Source: Volvox africanus
Taxonomy: Eukaryota; Chlorophyta; Chlorophyceae; Chlamydomonadales; Volvocaceae
DNA length: 64,000 bases
NCBI GenBank assembly: GCA_030268105.1
Contig: BSDZ01000003.1
Span: forward strand, 7,154,501-7,218,500
Direction of reading: 5' to 3'
Under the pieces are notes generated by a model, which saw only the letters and a list, made by a program, of their open reading frames with translations, did no database searches and was not told the origin of the DNA. Positions 37,034 through 49,100 of this stretch are shown piece after piece (position 1 is the first letter of the stretch; each line of letters starts with the position of its first letter). The position numbers were made by a program, and so were the translations under genes.

Positions 37034-40000
37034 ATGTCGACGTCTGCCCAAGCTCAGCAGCCCCTTACGGGCACATCTGTGGCACCTATCACAGCTCTGC
37101 CTCAGGATGGCTCTGTGGTGAAGATGAAGGGCCTGCCTTTTAAGGGCGGCAAGGAGGACATCATTAAGTTCTTTGCGGGGTTCACTCTTCGGCCGGACCA
37201 GGTCTTCCTGCGCAAGCATCCTGATGGCCGCCCTAACGGCGAGGTGCGCTAGCGTTATTATGGATGCGAGGATCTGGGGTGTGCCCAAAGCTGTAGGGGA
37301 GTGAATTTGGAGCTTGAGAACACCTACGGCCTTTAACATTCAGGCATTCGTCGTTTTCGAGGACAGTGATGAGGCTAGAAGGGCAACACAAAAGGACCGT
37401 GAGACCTTCGGAGAGAAATTTGGAGACCGCTACGTGCGGGTGTACCCGACGCTCGATTCGGATATCCCGGACATGCAAGCCGCCGTTGCCCAGGCCCAGC
37501 TGCATGAGCAGGCCCAGGTATGCAATTAGCGCACTGTTGCAGAAATTTGGTGCCCAGCAATTGGAATAGGTGTCAGCTTTCAATACATGACCACAGGATG
37601 CGCTCTGGAAAGCTGTGCCTGTGTTCAAACAGACTTTCTTCTCCTATGTAGGGTTCGGGCAATCATGGTCATGGGGCTCACTCAGATAGCGTGGTAAAGA
37701 TCAAGAGTCTGCCTTTTGACGCAACCCAGCTCGACATCATTCAGTTCTTTGAGAGCTTCAAGCTTAAGCCAAACGGCGTCCAGCTGGTCGTGCGTTCAGA
37801 CAACAAACCAACAGGAGAGGTGAGCGAAGTAACGTGCGTTTTGATAGCCTGTGCAACGGCTTGTCCCAAGTCATTGTATCCTTGGCCTTCGCAGGCCTTC
37901 GTGGACTTCGAGACACCCGAGGAAGCAGCTCGTTCCATAAAAGAGAAGGACCACAAGGTCTTTTCGGAGAAGTTCGGCGACCGTTACGTGCGCTTGATAC
38001 AGGTGCGCCCGACGGGTATTGACAGACACGGCATGAAGTCGCAGTCATGCACCGTCCTGTTAGCCTCGCGGAGGGCATTTCACAGGGGTTTAGAACCCAC
38101 AGTCCGCTTTGGCTTTGCCTGGAAGAACCGTTTAGCGATGCGTTAACAAGTGTGCCCAGTAGCGAAGAAGAGTTTACTCAGGATGGTATGTTGAAGCCTT
38201 CATGCTGCCTCTCGCGCTTTGCTTCAACGCCCTCGGACTTCCTCCAGGTCTCGCGCAAGGAAATGCAGGCCACGCTGGCCCTTCGATTTGGCGGCGAGGG
38301 TGTCCTCAAGATGAAGGGGATCCCTTTCAAGGCCACAGCAATGGATGTGCGGAAGTTCTTCGCCGGTTATAAGATTAAGTCCGAGGGCGTCAGCTTTATC
38401 ATGCATGCGGATGGCAGGCCGACGGGAATGGCCTTCATCGAGTTTGAGACTCCGCAGGAGGCCGTCCGCGCCATGGAGAAGGACCGCGCCAAGTTCGGCC
38501 CTGAGTATGGCGATCGCTTTTGCATGCTGCAGCTCGTGGGCCGACATGAGATGGAGAAGGTCACTCTGCAGCGCGAAAATGACAATACGGCAAACAAGCT
38601 GCTGGTGAGCTCATCTGCTCATCGCCCATGTTAAGGGTGCACTGGGTTAGCTCCGCATTTATGCGCTTGTCTTGACAGGTGGCTGGTATTTCGTTCTCCC
38701 TCGCAGAACGGCATCAACGTGCTACAGGCAGCTGCAATTGCGACTCAAGCTGCTCTTAACAACCCCGCGCTGCAGCCTATCCTCATGGCGGGTCCCAACC
38801 CGTGGCTTAACCCGATCTACCAGGGAATGGGCCTCGTTAGTCCCGCCTCAGCCAATTCCGCAGCTGCTGCTGCCCTAGCCAACGCGCAGCTTGCGCAGGT
38901 CCCAGGAGCATCATCGGCCACGAGCATGCTGGACGCGTCGACGCTGTCCGCAGCGACCCAGTACGGGGGACCTGTGGCGCAAGGTCAGCTTGGCCGGTCT
39001 GGGGAACAATACTGGAGTGCAGTGCTAATTAAGAGTGCGTTGTAGAAGTTGATGAATTTGCTTGGCACGAATCATACTGTGCGTATATTACCACCTGTGT
39101 ATGTGCTTGTCCATAAAGCCTTGGATATATGTTGCTTGTGTGTAAAGCCGTTGTTCTATGGACGTGCTGATAACAGGAACGGCTTCGCTGGTGAACGGCG
39201 GCATGAATGCGGCAGCCCTTAGCCTTTTGCAGCAGCAACAGACGCAAGGCCCGGACCCATCGTTGGCCACAGCGGGCTGGTCGCTAGATCCGGCTGCGGC
39301 TGCGGCAGCGAGTAACTTGCAGCTGTTCTATCAGAACGCTGCCTCCGGCCAAGATTGGGCCCGGGCTGCAGCAGCTGCGGCGGCAGACCCAAGGTGAGGC
39401 TGAAAAGTTCCTCAAGAGTACGTAAGTACATCCGGTTGGTGCTGATTGGGCGAGCGCCCAACTCCCGGTCGTTCGCATCCGTAGGGACGTTTCGGCACGC
39501 GCTTAAATCCCAATCGATCAACTTGCGTTCTCTGGCATGCGCCCTGCCCTTAACCCTGCGCCAGGCAAGCCGCGTTACGCCCCGCGCTGCGGGCACCAAC
39601 ATCCTGGGCTTGACACGCCAGCGCGCAAGTACGTTTGCGTCGCGAAGCACTCATTTTCACCGGGCATAAACATAAGAATTTCTAATTACGGCAGCGGGAT
39701 GGATGCCGTGCGGAATAGTTATGCGCTTCCGCATGCGTTTTGGTAAGGCTAAGGCTCGGAATCAAGGCCGAGTGTGCAAACAAAGCTTACGGGGCAGTGC
39801 AGCTTACAGCGACCGTTGCCTCCTGCGCTCCGTTTGCGTCCGTCTCCGTTCCATCACTGCTTCAGGGTGATGACCTCGTCGCTGCCTCCGCTCCCGCTGC
39901 TTGCCGCTGCCTCCGCCTCCAACTCGTCGGTCCAGGCTGGTACCGGGGCTTGCGGCGGGTTTGGGCGTTATGCCCGTCAACAGCGTCACGCCTCATTCCC

Positions 40001-40085
40001 TGGCGCCCCCTACGACTCTGGATTTGACAGTTATGAAGGGGACGGTATCTCCCTTGCAGATACCAGTGGTTGCGGCGCTTGGTAA
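37034..40085 (+). CDS. hnRNP F/H-like RNA-binding protein with three RRM (qRRM) domains
   Basis: Proposed exons: 37034-37243, 37344-37517, 37652-37819, 37895-38002, 38248-38604, 38707-38983, 39177-39393 and 39866-40085 (576 residues, exact phase). Seen: three related RNA-binding domains, each with a [KR][MI]K[GS][LI]PF opening and a FGxxxGDR element. They are VVKMKGLPFKGGKEDIIKFF with ETFGEKFGDRYVRVYP, VVKIKSLPFDATQLDIIQFF with VFSEKFGDRYVRLI, and VLKMKGIPFKATAMDVRKFF with KFGPEYGDRFCMLQL. An Ala/Gln-rich linker and a Gly/Tyr-rich end follow. Known: hnRNP F/H, GRSF1 and ESRP proteins with such domains bind G-rich RNA and regulate splicing; that role is inferred here. The 3' end is ambiguous: from a second acceptor before 40060 another frame stays open to 40293, giving an Ala/Pro-rich alternative C-terminus. 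Confidence 0.85.
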
Positions 40086-40293
40086 GCCGCTTGGATTGGC
40101 GGCTCCGCTGTTGCGGCCGCCGTTGTATGGTGCGTCCCTCGCTGGCATCCGTGCTGACTCGGTGCCTGTACCGCCAGCTGCTGCATTGGCTGCGACGGCA
40201 GGTGCGGGGATTCCGGCTTCCGTACAGATGCCGGTGGCGGTGGACGACACGGCAGCGGCTGCGCTGGCGGCCGCTGGGAGCCCTGTTTTATAA

Positions 40294-43181
40294 GCAGCAT
40301 CAGCCGTCGCTGCCGTCGGTCCCTGGTGACATCGGCGTTGAGTTGAGGGCGGGCAGTAGCGACGGCAGTGTAGGGTGCTCGACGCATACAGCGAGTTGAC
40401 CACGTGGCTTCTTGTGCCGCGGCGACATATCCGGGGTTGCAAGCATTGGCTGAGAGCCGTTTTATGTCAGTTCGTGGTCACATCCTAGTAGAGGTTGTTC
40501 AGATATGGAAGGCGGTCGCAAACAAATATATCACGTGGAGCTCATCTTCTACCCTCTCCTGCCTATCTCAACTTCCTTATCGTCTATGTAAGCCATGGAC
40601 CTGTTGGACACCTGCTTCACACCTGCTTTCACTGCTGTTGCCGCTGATGACAACAACATGAAAGAGGAACTACTACATTGAGAGGCGTGTGTTTTGTTGC
40701 TGTACGAAACATACGTGTGTATGTGATTTGCCGGCGCCGCAGGCCTCTCGTGAGCCGAGCGAATGAGGGTTTGCTGTTTAGTGGTTGCTAGCTTTTAGCG
40801 AGGAGAGCTCTGTTGGTGTGTGGCATGTGCTTGGCCCTGTCGATGCAGTGTGGTGTCGGTTGGTATCGCGGATGGGAGTGGCCAGCGAAAGCTGATGTGG
40901 TTCAGTCGCCAAGTTTGTTTACGTTTGGGACATCTTTCGGTCCTACACTTTAGCCGATCCGCTGTTTGGGCTCTCGTGACTGATTTTTGGGTCCCCTGCA
41001 GCCGGTTGAAGGTGGGTTTGTCCGTGGTGATGTGCTGGTTCAGGCACGTACGGTTTACGCCGCTTTTGCTGCGGTGGTGCTGTGGACGCGCCGGTCGTGT
41101 CTGTTTGTGAGCGGCGCTATTTAAGGCGAGTGTCCTTTCTTGTGTGTCATGAGAAATGCGGTCTTTTGTATGTGTGCGGGGTTGTGAGCCTACTCCTGCT
41201 CGGGGACTGGCTAGGGCCCCGAACTTGCTAGGCTATGTCACTGGCTGTACAGTTTCTTGACCTTCGTTTGAATGGTAGGTCAGGCCAAAGCCTTGGCGCC
41301 GCACGCTGCGGAGGGCTGAAACGGTTTGCCATGGTGCTCTCCCGTTGCAGCGTCCGAGGAAACGTCCATACTGTTTTTGGTTGGTGGCTTCCGTATCATA
41401 GGTTGTCTCGCCCTTATCCTAACCATGACGTTTGGTGCGATGGACGCAGATGGCGCCGGTCCCGGTTTTGCCCGTCAATGTAGCGGCAACCTGGCAGTTT
41501 TGCGTGCGTGACTGCAGCGGCGCACGGATTTCGCGGCTCAGGTTGACCCAGCCGTGCTGCCGCTATGTGGGGCGCGCCCGCATGTCGGCCCTCGCTACTG
41601 CCGTTAGTTGCGCATGGACTCATAACCACGAGACCTGCTGCTATATCGGCGCGGCGCACAGCACGTGCCCGGGTTTCTAGCTCCCTTCCGCCCGTCTCAG
41701 CTACTGCATGTGCTCTTGAGGTGTTCTTGTCAGGTTTCGCCCTTCTGTTACGCGGGCCATGGAAGGCGCACGGGTTTAAGATGTGTTTTAACCTCTAGTG
41801 CTGCGGAGCGACTGTTATGCCCCGCGACTGTTTGCTGGCGGGTTGCTGAACTAGGAATTCTTTAGAGTGCGGCCTCGACCTTTTCCCCCAACGACGTTTC
41901 TCTGCTGTTTGCCCGCGGGCGGTGCGCTAACGTAAGCCAGTCGGTGTTGTCGTCTGGGATGGAAGCATGCAGCTGTTGGGCGCGGTTTGGGCCTCGTGTG
42001 GTGTTTTATGATCGTGTCAGTCAGGGCCGGCGCGCGCGTTTTGTGCTCGCAGTGGTGCTGCGCTGCTCGTCCAGATCTGTCTTGAATAGAATGCATATGC
42101 TTTTATTCACGAAAGCATTACTTGTTGAGGAGAACGTTTTGTCTAATCGGGACTGTGTGGTGTCCTTGTATGGTGAACAACATGCTCTGTTGCGGGGCTA
42201 AGATGGGCCCCGCTCAAGTCACGACTATCATTGACAGAACCCGACCGGCAGCCCGTTTCGGAGTACTACCACTGTGGTTACGGTGTCGGTATCACGGTAT
42301 GCCGATCGGTGACTGCCCTTTTTTCCAGTTGGGGCAACGGGCACGCCGTACATGGCGTGGAAGGGTGCACTGCCACCCTTGTTAAGGTGGCGCCAGGGTG
42401 GCTGCTGTCCTTATTTGCGTGTATTGAGGACGGCCAGATGCGATATTGCATGTAGATATTGCAGCGTTTGGTGCAGAATGACTTTTGATGATGTTTTTTA
42501 CTTGTCTGTTATGGGTCCTGTGGGTATTGTTCAGGCGGGCAAAACAGTGCGGGGGTGCCTGTGGCCAATTGCTGCGACCTGCCCGCTGCTCAACTACTCA
42601 ATCTGCTCCGTTTGTAACAGTGTGGGAGTAGTATGACTAGGGATACTTCTAATCTCCCTCCATTCCAGCACTTCGAAGGCATTAAAACGTAGATCACTCC
42701 CTGTCTGCTGAAGGATTGAGACATGGCTGCAATGCTGATCGATACTTAACAGCCTTCATTGTGGCTCTCCTGGTGCCATAAGACAGAAGTTATGTAACGC
42801 CCTAGGTTGTATTCTCAGTCGTCATATCGTCGTTGCTTTATCAGGAGAAAATTAAAAGGGGGGCCAACATAAGCTAGGCGGACAAAACACCCCACCCCAG
42901 TCGCACCCCAAAGGATGCCAGGGACCTAAGTCTAGCCTGCCATGGAGACCACTCAAGGTTATCAAGACGACCTGGTCTCACCAAACACTCAATCAGCAAT
43001 TATAGCACGCAGTAAGACAGGTAAGACAGACGGAAGCAGGTTTATTACATGATATGACGTATAAACGTCTTGCCAACCGCTTTCTTCAGCTTGGCGGCAT
43101 ACCCGGCATTATTGCATTACGACGAGAGATGATCTCCTACATGCATGTTTGCGAAACGAAGACAGTTTCTCGAAAGTGGTG
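40294..43181. other. GT-rich, strand-asymmetric stretch; probable long 3' UTR or non-coding transcript
   Basis: From about 40.7 to 42.65 kb the plus strand is visibly enriched in G and T over A and C. There are many short Cys/Arg/Trp-rich frames and no domain or splice structure. This kind of skew suggests transcription of the plus strand, most simply as the 3' UTR of the RNA-binding protein gene, but a separate non-coding RNA is possible. The part from 42.65 kb to 43.18 kb looks like ordinary intergenic DNA and should hold the next promoter. Confidence 0.4.
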
Positions 43182-46100
43182 ATGGCACGAAACAATCTTC
43201 TTAGGCTGGTCGTCCGCGCCACTGTACTCAGTGCGCGCGAGCGACACTTTCCCATTCTTTGCTTTGTTACGCACCGACAAATATGCATTGGGAAGCCTAA
43301 CTGTAAAGACGATTATCGCAATACATGTCAATGTCGAAGCTTCTCGTTTGCCGGCGTCGGGCAGGGGACAGTTAGCTTGCAGGAGGCAACATGGCGGGGC
43401 AGTCCTCACCCTGTACAACAACCCTATAATAAGGAATATAATGATATGACTTGGAATGATGAATATAGGTGAGATCCTGCCGGCAAAGTCCTTAACGGAG
43501 TGATTTCCACAACGCGGCCCCGCCTGCCGCTACCTGCGATCCTAAACCTCTTAAGGTTAATCGTTAACGATTAAATTTATATTAGTGCGAATTTTTCAAT
43601 TAAATTACAGCTGGATGGATCCGTTGCCATTAACGGCCTCCGCCAACGCCGGAGGTGCCGCCACCTCCATTACCCCAGCCATATCGGCGTCCAGCGCTTC
43701 CCGCCGAGCCCAAGTGCTTCAGAGCCACCTCCACTGTGAGGACAATCACACAAGAAGGGCTCTGGCAGCTTCCGGTGTCGATTCCGTTAAGGAGCGGCTG
43801 CTGGAGGAGCTCCGAGACCAGTATCTGGGACACCCGGAGGTAACCTTTTCCGACCCTTTTCCCGGAGAATAATATTTATCCTGGCACTGATGTACATTGA
43901 GAGGCCTTCATACGGTAATTGATTGTTGTTATGTGCTTCATTACCTCTTTTCACTTCCCTTTCAAGGCTGCAGCTATAGACCCCTGCACCGCCTTTCCTC
44001 CTTCCTCCCTTATCCCTTCCCCTTTCCCTCTTCCCTTTCGCCTTTCTTCCGCGCCATTTTTCTCTCTGATCTTATTAATGTGGAATTGCTTCACAGCACC
44101 AGGACCTTTATTGTCAGAATGATGGGGGAGTGTCCCTATTTCAGGTTACGCCTTCGCAAGCGCCCAAAAGCGCACTTAAAATAGCTTTGTTGAGGTTTTA
44201 GTGCTCAGGTTTTATCAGATTGCGCTATCAATCGTATTCCCTCCTCCATTCTCTTCTACAGGACCCACTTCCAGAGCGCGTGGGGCCTTATCACTACTCT
44301 GTCGTTAGCGGTCCTGACGGTGGCCTGCAGGCCTACCTCCGTGCAGCTGTTGATTGCTCCGAAATTGCTGAAAGAGGGAGCGCGAGCCATCATCAGCGCC
44401 ATCCGAAAGAACAAGCCGCGGCCGCCGAAAGCGATGATGCTGTCGGCTGCGTTGCGGCTGGAGCCGGAGGTCCTAGCTATGGTGCAGAGACTGAGTGGAT
44501 AGCCAAGCAGCAGGCGCAAACGCAGGCGGGTTGGCAGCAGGCTCGTCGGCGGCCCTCCGAGCTGCTTTTGTCCCGCCAGATCGTGGCTCGAGACTCCAGG
44601 GTGGCTGCGCAACTGACAGGGCTGCTGCTGGGTGAGTGGCAGTGAGGGCTTCATGAGCGAAGTGGACCTCCCTTAGGTCTTTCTCTCCCGTGTGTTGTTC
44701 CTCGGTCCTTCTTGCATGCATCAACCCTAATACCCCAACAACTTATCGCAACGGCCCCAACTTTTCCCAACAGCCCCAACGACCGTAATTACCCCAACAA
44801 CCGCAACAACTGCAACAACCGCAACAACGCCAACATTGTTTCGGTTGAGGTAGCGCAGCGCCCAAGAGAGAGGGGCTCGTGTGGCCCCCGGGTTCCCTGT
44901 CCCTTGCGACACCCCAGGAGACACCGTTGCCGCGATGAAGCTCTGCCAGAAGCACCGCTTACTGGCCTACTCGCTTCCCGTTCTGGACCGGGCGGATGTG
45001 TTTTGCGTGCTGGTGAGAGATACCACCACAGGTGGGTAGGAGCTGTGAGGGAGGGGGAGGTTGCGGGTTTGGAGTGAACGTCAGATCAGATCCGTCGTTC
45101 TGGGTACGGATGGGCATACGTTCTCGCTATGCGGCTGGGCGGGATGACACACGGTCCTGCATTCATAATTCGCTGTCTCGTTCACTGCCTTGGTTCCTGA
45201 TCTCTGTGTTCCCCACCTCAAGGTCGCTGCCTCCTCCGCCGCCGCACCGTCCTCCTCCTCCTCGTCCTCCTCTCCCCCTGCACTTCCTCTCATCTAGGGT
45301 TTATAGGAAAGCGGGATCCAAGTTTTCGTGCGCTGCTGCTGGGTCGCAGGGCGCCTGGTGCTGCCGGGGGGCGTGGTGGGCGGGGTGGCGGGGCCTACCG
45401 GCATGGAGTTGGCGGCTGACGGCGCATCGCTGCTGGTCCTGAAGGCGGACCAAATGGGGCGGCCAAACCAGGTGAAGGTCATCGTAGAGGAAGAGCTGGG
45501 AAGGGTGCAGCTAGAAGGACGGGTGTGATCGCTGCATACACCAGTATCCCCTCTCTAAAGGAATGCAAGCAGATGAGCAATTTCGACCCTTGATAAAGGA
45601 ATCCTAATCCAGGTGATGTGGCGCATAGATTGTGGGGTTTGGGGGATGGAGGGGTGGTGGGGAATGGCCCGTCGTAGCGTTTTGGCGGTTGGTGGGGGGT
45701 CAATAAGGGTGGAAGGTCGGAGGGGTTTTAGAGGGTGGTGTGAAGAGGGGAGATAAGAGTGTCCTCGTGCTGCTCGGTGGTGAGATTCAACCAGGAAGGG
45801 GAGGGGAGGGGAGGGGAGGGGAGGGGAGGGGAGGGGAGGGGAGGGGAGGGGAGGGGAGGGGAGGGGAGGGGAGGGGAGGGGAGGGGAGGGGAGGGGAGGG
45901 GAGGGGAGGGGAGGGGAGGGGAGGGGAGGGGAGGGGAGGGGAGGGGAGGGGAGGGGAGGGGAGGGGAGGGGAGGGGAGGGGAGGGGAGGGGAGGGGAGGG
46001 GAGGGGAGGGGAGGGGAGGGGAGGGGAGGGGAGGGGAGGGGAGGGGGAGGGAGGGGGAGGGAGGGGGGAAGAAACCACCAGATGAATGGATTCTCATGGA

Positions 46101-49100
46101 TGGCTGCCTCATCGCTGTGGCATGCCCGCAGCAGGCAGTACTACACCACCTGGACTGCACGGCGCCGCCACGCGTCCTCCTGACGGAAACCGACCCACGG
46201 TTCTTCCTGTCACTTGGCCGTACAAAGGACTGGGCGCTCCTCCTGATCAACAGCAACTCCAAAACCTGCTCTGAGGTAGGGAGGAGCGTTATATCATACA
46301 GCGTACAGTGCGGTATCGTATGATATGGTTTCAGTGCGTTATCCCGTACATCAAGTACATCCCGTATATCCTTCACCAACGTATCGTTCGGCGCCCGTGC
46401 TAAGCTGCCTTCGGTCTCCGCCCTCTCCCTCCTTCAGGTTCACGTCCTGGACGCCACCCTGCCTGGATCTCACCCACCACGACTCGTACAGGCCCGCACT
46501 CCCGGCGTAGAGTACTTCGTAGAGCACTACAGGCCGCAAGGACGAGCATGGCGACAGCAGCGTCGGGAGATGGACAGCGAGGATCCAGCGGGAAAACATG
46601 GGGACGCGGTAGCGGCGGCATTGCGAAATAATGGAGGAGGAAGAGGAGGATACGGTGGTGGTGGCAGAGAGGCAGAAGCAGGTCAGCTCATTATTTTGAC
46701 GAACGCCGATATTGAGGCTCTGCGCCGGGGCAGCGGCGGCAGCCATGGTGACAGCGGTGCCGGCGGCGGCAGCAGCGGCAGCGGCGAATCCAGGGAGCTG
46801 ACAGTGGTGGTAGCGCCACTTGCAAGCACCGGAATGCCGTACTGGCGCCCTCTGCTTCCAGGACGCCCCGGGGTGTTGGTGACGGACATGGACATGTTCT
46901 CGTGAGTAGAGCACATTCTGAAGGTTCAGATGTTTAGGAGTTTGGACCACGAGATGTTATGAAGGTTTTCTTTTCAGACGATGTAGCTGTCTGTCCTCCT
47001 GGAAAGTGGGAAGGGGGATTTGAATTGTCTGAATCAAGATTGGGGTGTTATGTGGAATACCACCAATATCTTGTTACCAAACCATTATTAAGATAGTATA
47101 TGTATACACACAATTATACATAAGGCCTTCACGAGCCGAATAATTACAGCTGGACTTGAGGCTTAGGGTGTTACAAGAGGCCCTCCAGGACCAGGGCCGT
47201 GCGGGGCACCTGCGTCATCAGCCTCCATATACAGGAACCGTGGCACCTATGCCGAAAATCCAGGCCTTATGCCGTACCGTACGACACCGTGCTATCCATC
47301 CGTGCCGTGCAGTGATTGCGTCGTACTGTACGAACGAAGACACGGGTTGCCCGCCGTCAGTTTGCTGCCGCTGCCGCCGCCACTATCACCGCCGATGGAG
47401 AAAGGTTACACGTGTACGGAACAATGTACAAGGGACGCTAGCGGCGATCGAGAGGAGTTACCGCTGCCGGTACAGGTCAGCTTCATAGTTTGGACTATGC
47501 AACTATCAATGCCGTACAGAATGCTGGATGATCTTGTCTTGGGTATGAGTACGCAACGCAACATTTATGGGAAATATATGAATGGACGTTGGAACCCAGG
47601 CTTAGTGCTCCGAAACCCTAAATTCCACATGTCGATGACATCACCCGACAGGTTCCCCTTCCTCCGTGGGCCCTCCACGTCAGCCCGGGAGTCAACGCGG
47701 ATCCGTTCTCCCGTACCTTGCGCCTCACTATATCGAGTCCTTTGCATCCCCCAACCGTTTTGGACGTTGATTTATCCACTCGACGGTTACGGTTGCTGAC
47801 GCGGGAAGTCGCACCGCGAGTAGCAGCTGACCTGTTGCGGCGTTGCTCTTTAGTACAGCTGCAGGTGGAGCCAGCGATACCGGGAACGGCGGCTGAGATG
47901 TACGCAAACGCTGCCGGCAGCGGCGGCGGCCTTAACTCCGTACTCGTGCCGGTGACGCTGGTGCTGCCGCCAGGTGTGGCGCTACAGCCAGCGGCGACAG
48001 CGGGTGCGGGTGCCGACAGCGGCGGCCATGCTGCCGCCGTCGCCCTCAAGTGTACGGATACGTCGCAGCTAGAGTCGGAAGGCGCCGATCTCCGGGTCGC
48101 AGGCCCGCGTTTTACGTGGCGCTTGATTTCGGGTCCAGGGCAGCACGATGTTGATTGCGTCGATTTTGGTGTTGACGCTGTAACAGATCTTCCCGCCATT
48201 TCTTCTTCGGCCGGCGTCATACACGCCAATCAGGAGAGTTTTGTGGTTTCGGATCTGAATGCAACTGCCTGCAGCAGGAGCGGCGCTAGCAGTATTTGCA
48301 GCAGCAGCAGCGATGGCAACAGTACCAGCAGCAGCGGCAGCAGCAGCGGCAGCAGCAGCGGCAGCGGCTCCTGGACTGTTGGACATGCAGCGCAGCCGCG
48401 ACCGTTGCTGATGTCGGTGTACGGCGCGTACGGCATGCCCTTGGAGCTGCAGTACGACCCAGCGTTGCTATGCCTTCTAGCTCGAGGTTGGGCTGTAGCC
48501 AAGGTACATGTTCGGGGAGGTGAGCAACATTTCGTTTTGGGGTTCCGAAAGGCAAGGTTTAGTTCCTGTGTATGTTTTAAATTCAACATTTTCCTAACAT
48601 TTTCCTTCCCCCTCATTTTCCACTCTACGGCATTTGTCGTCGTCCTCTGGCGGCCAGGGGGAGAGCGAGGTCGCAGTTGGCACGCGGCTGGCAGCCGTCA
48701 CCTCAAACAAGCTGCTGTACAAGACTGCCTGGCCGTGCTGCGCGTCTTAACAGCTGTCTCTGTCTCCACCGCCTTGTCGCCACAGCCATCACTGCTGGAT
48801 CCGTCTTCCACGTCTGCCTCTTCTCCATCCCGTGGTTTGCTTCCGGTAGCAGAAGCCCAGGGGCATAAACAGGCGGCATCATCGACGGCATCATCGATGG
48901 CATCGGTGACGCGCCCGCTGACAGCGGCGGGCCTCGTGGCAGGGCATGCCATCAGTGCGGGTGAGCTATGACCTCTCGTAATCGGGTAAAGGTTAGGGAG
49001 TGCTTAGACTTCTCCGTGTCATTATGACCCATGGGTCCATGGTACGAGTACAAAAGCCACACAAACGCACACAGCGGGGGGTTGCCTGTTCAGGCTACTT

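Noticed and set aside
45555..46379. Long Pro/Leu/Ser and Gly/Arg/Glu repeat proteins on both strands
   Set aside because: They are translations of the (GGGGA)n array, which is open in every frame, and lie inside an oligopeptidase intron.
46978..47240. Two candidate oligopeptidase exons at 46978-47005 and from 47150
   Set aside because: They fit in phase but do not resemble the family. The exon 47313-47475 joins 46901 in phase and gives DMDMFSDCVVLYERRHGLP, the expected propeller motif.
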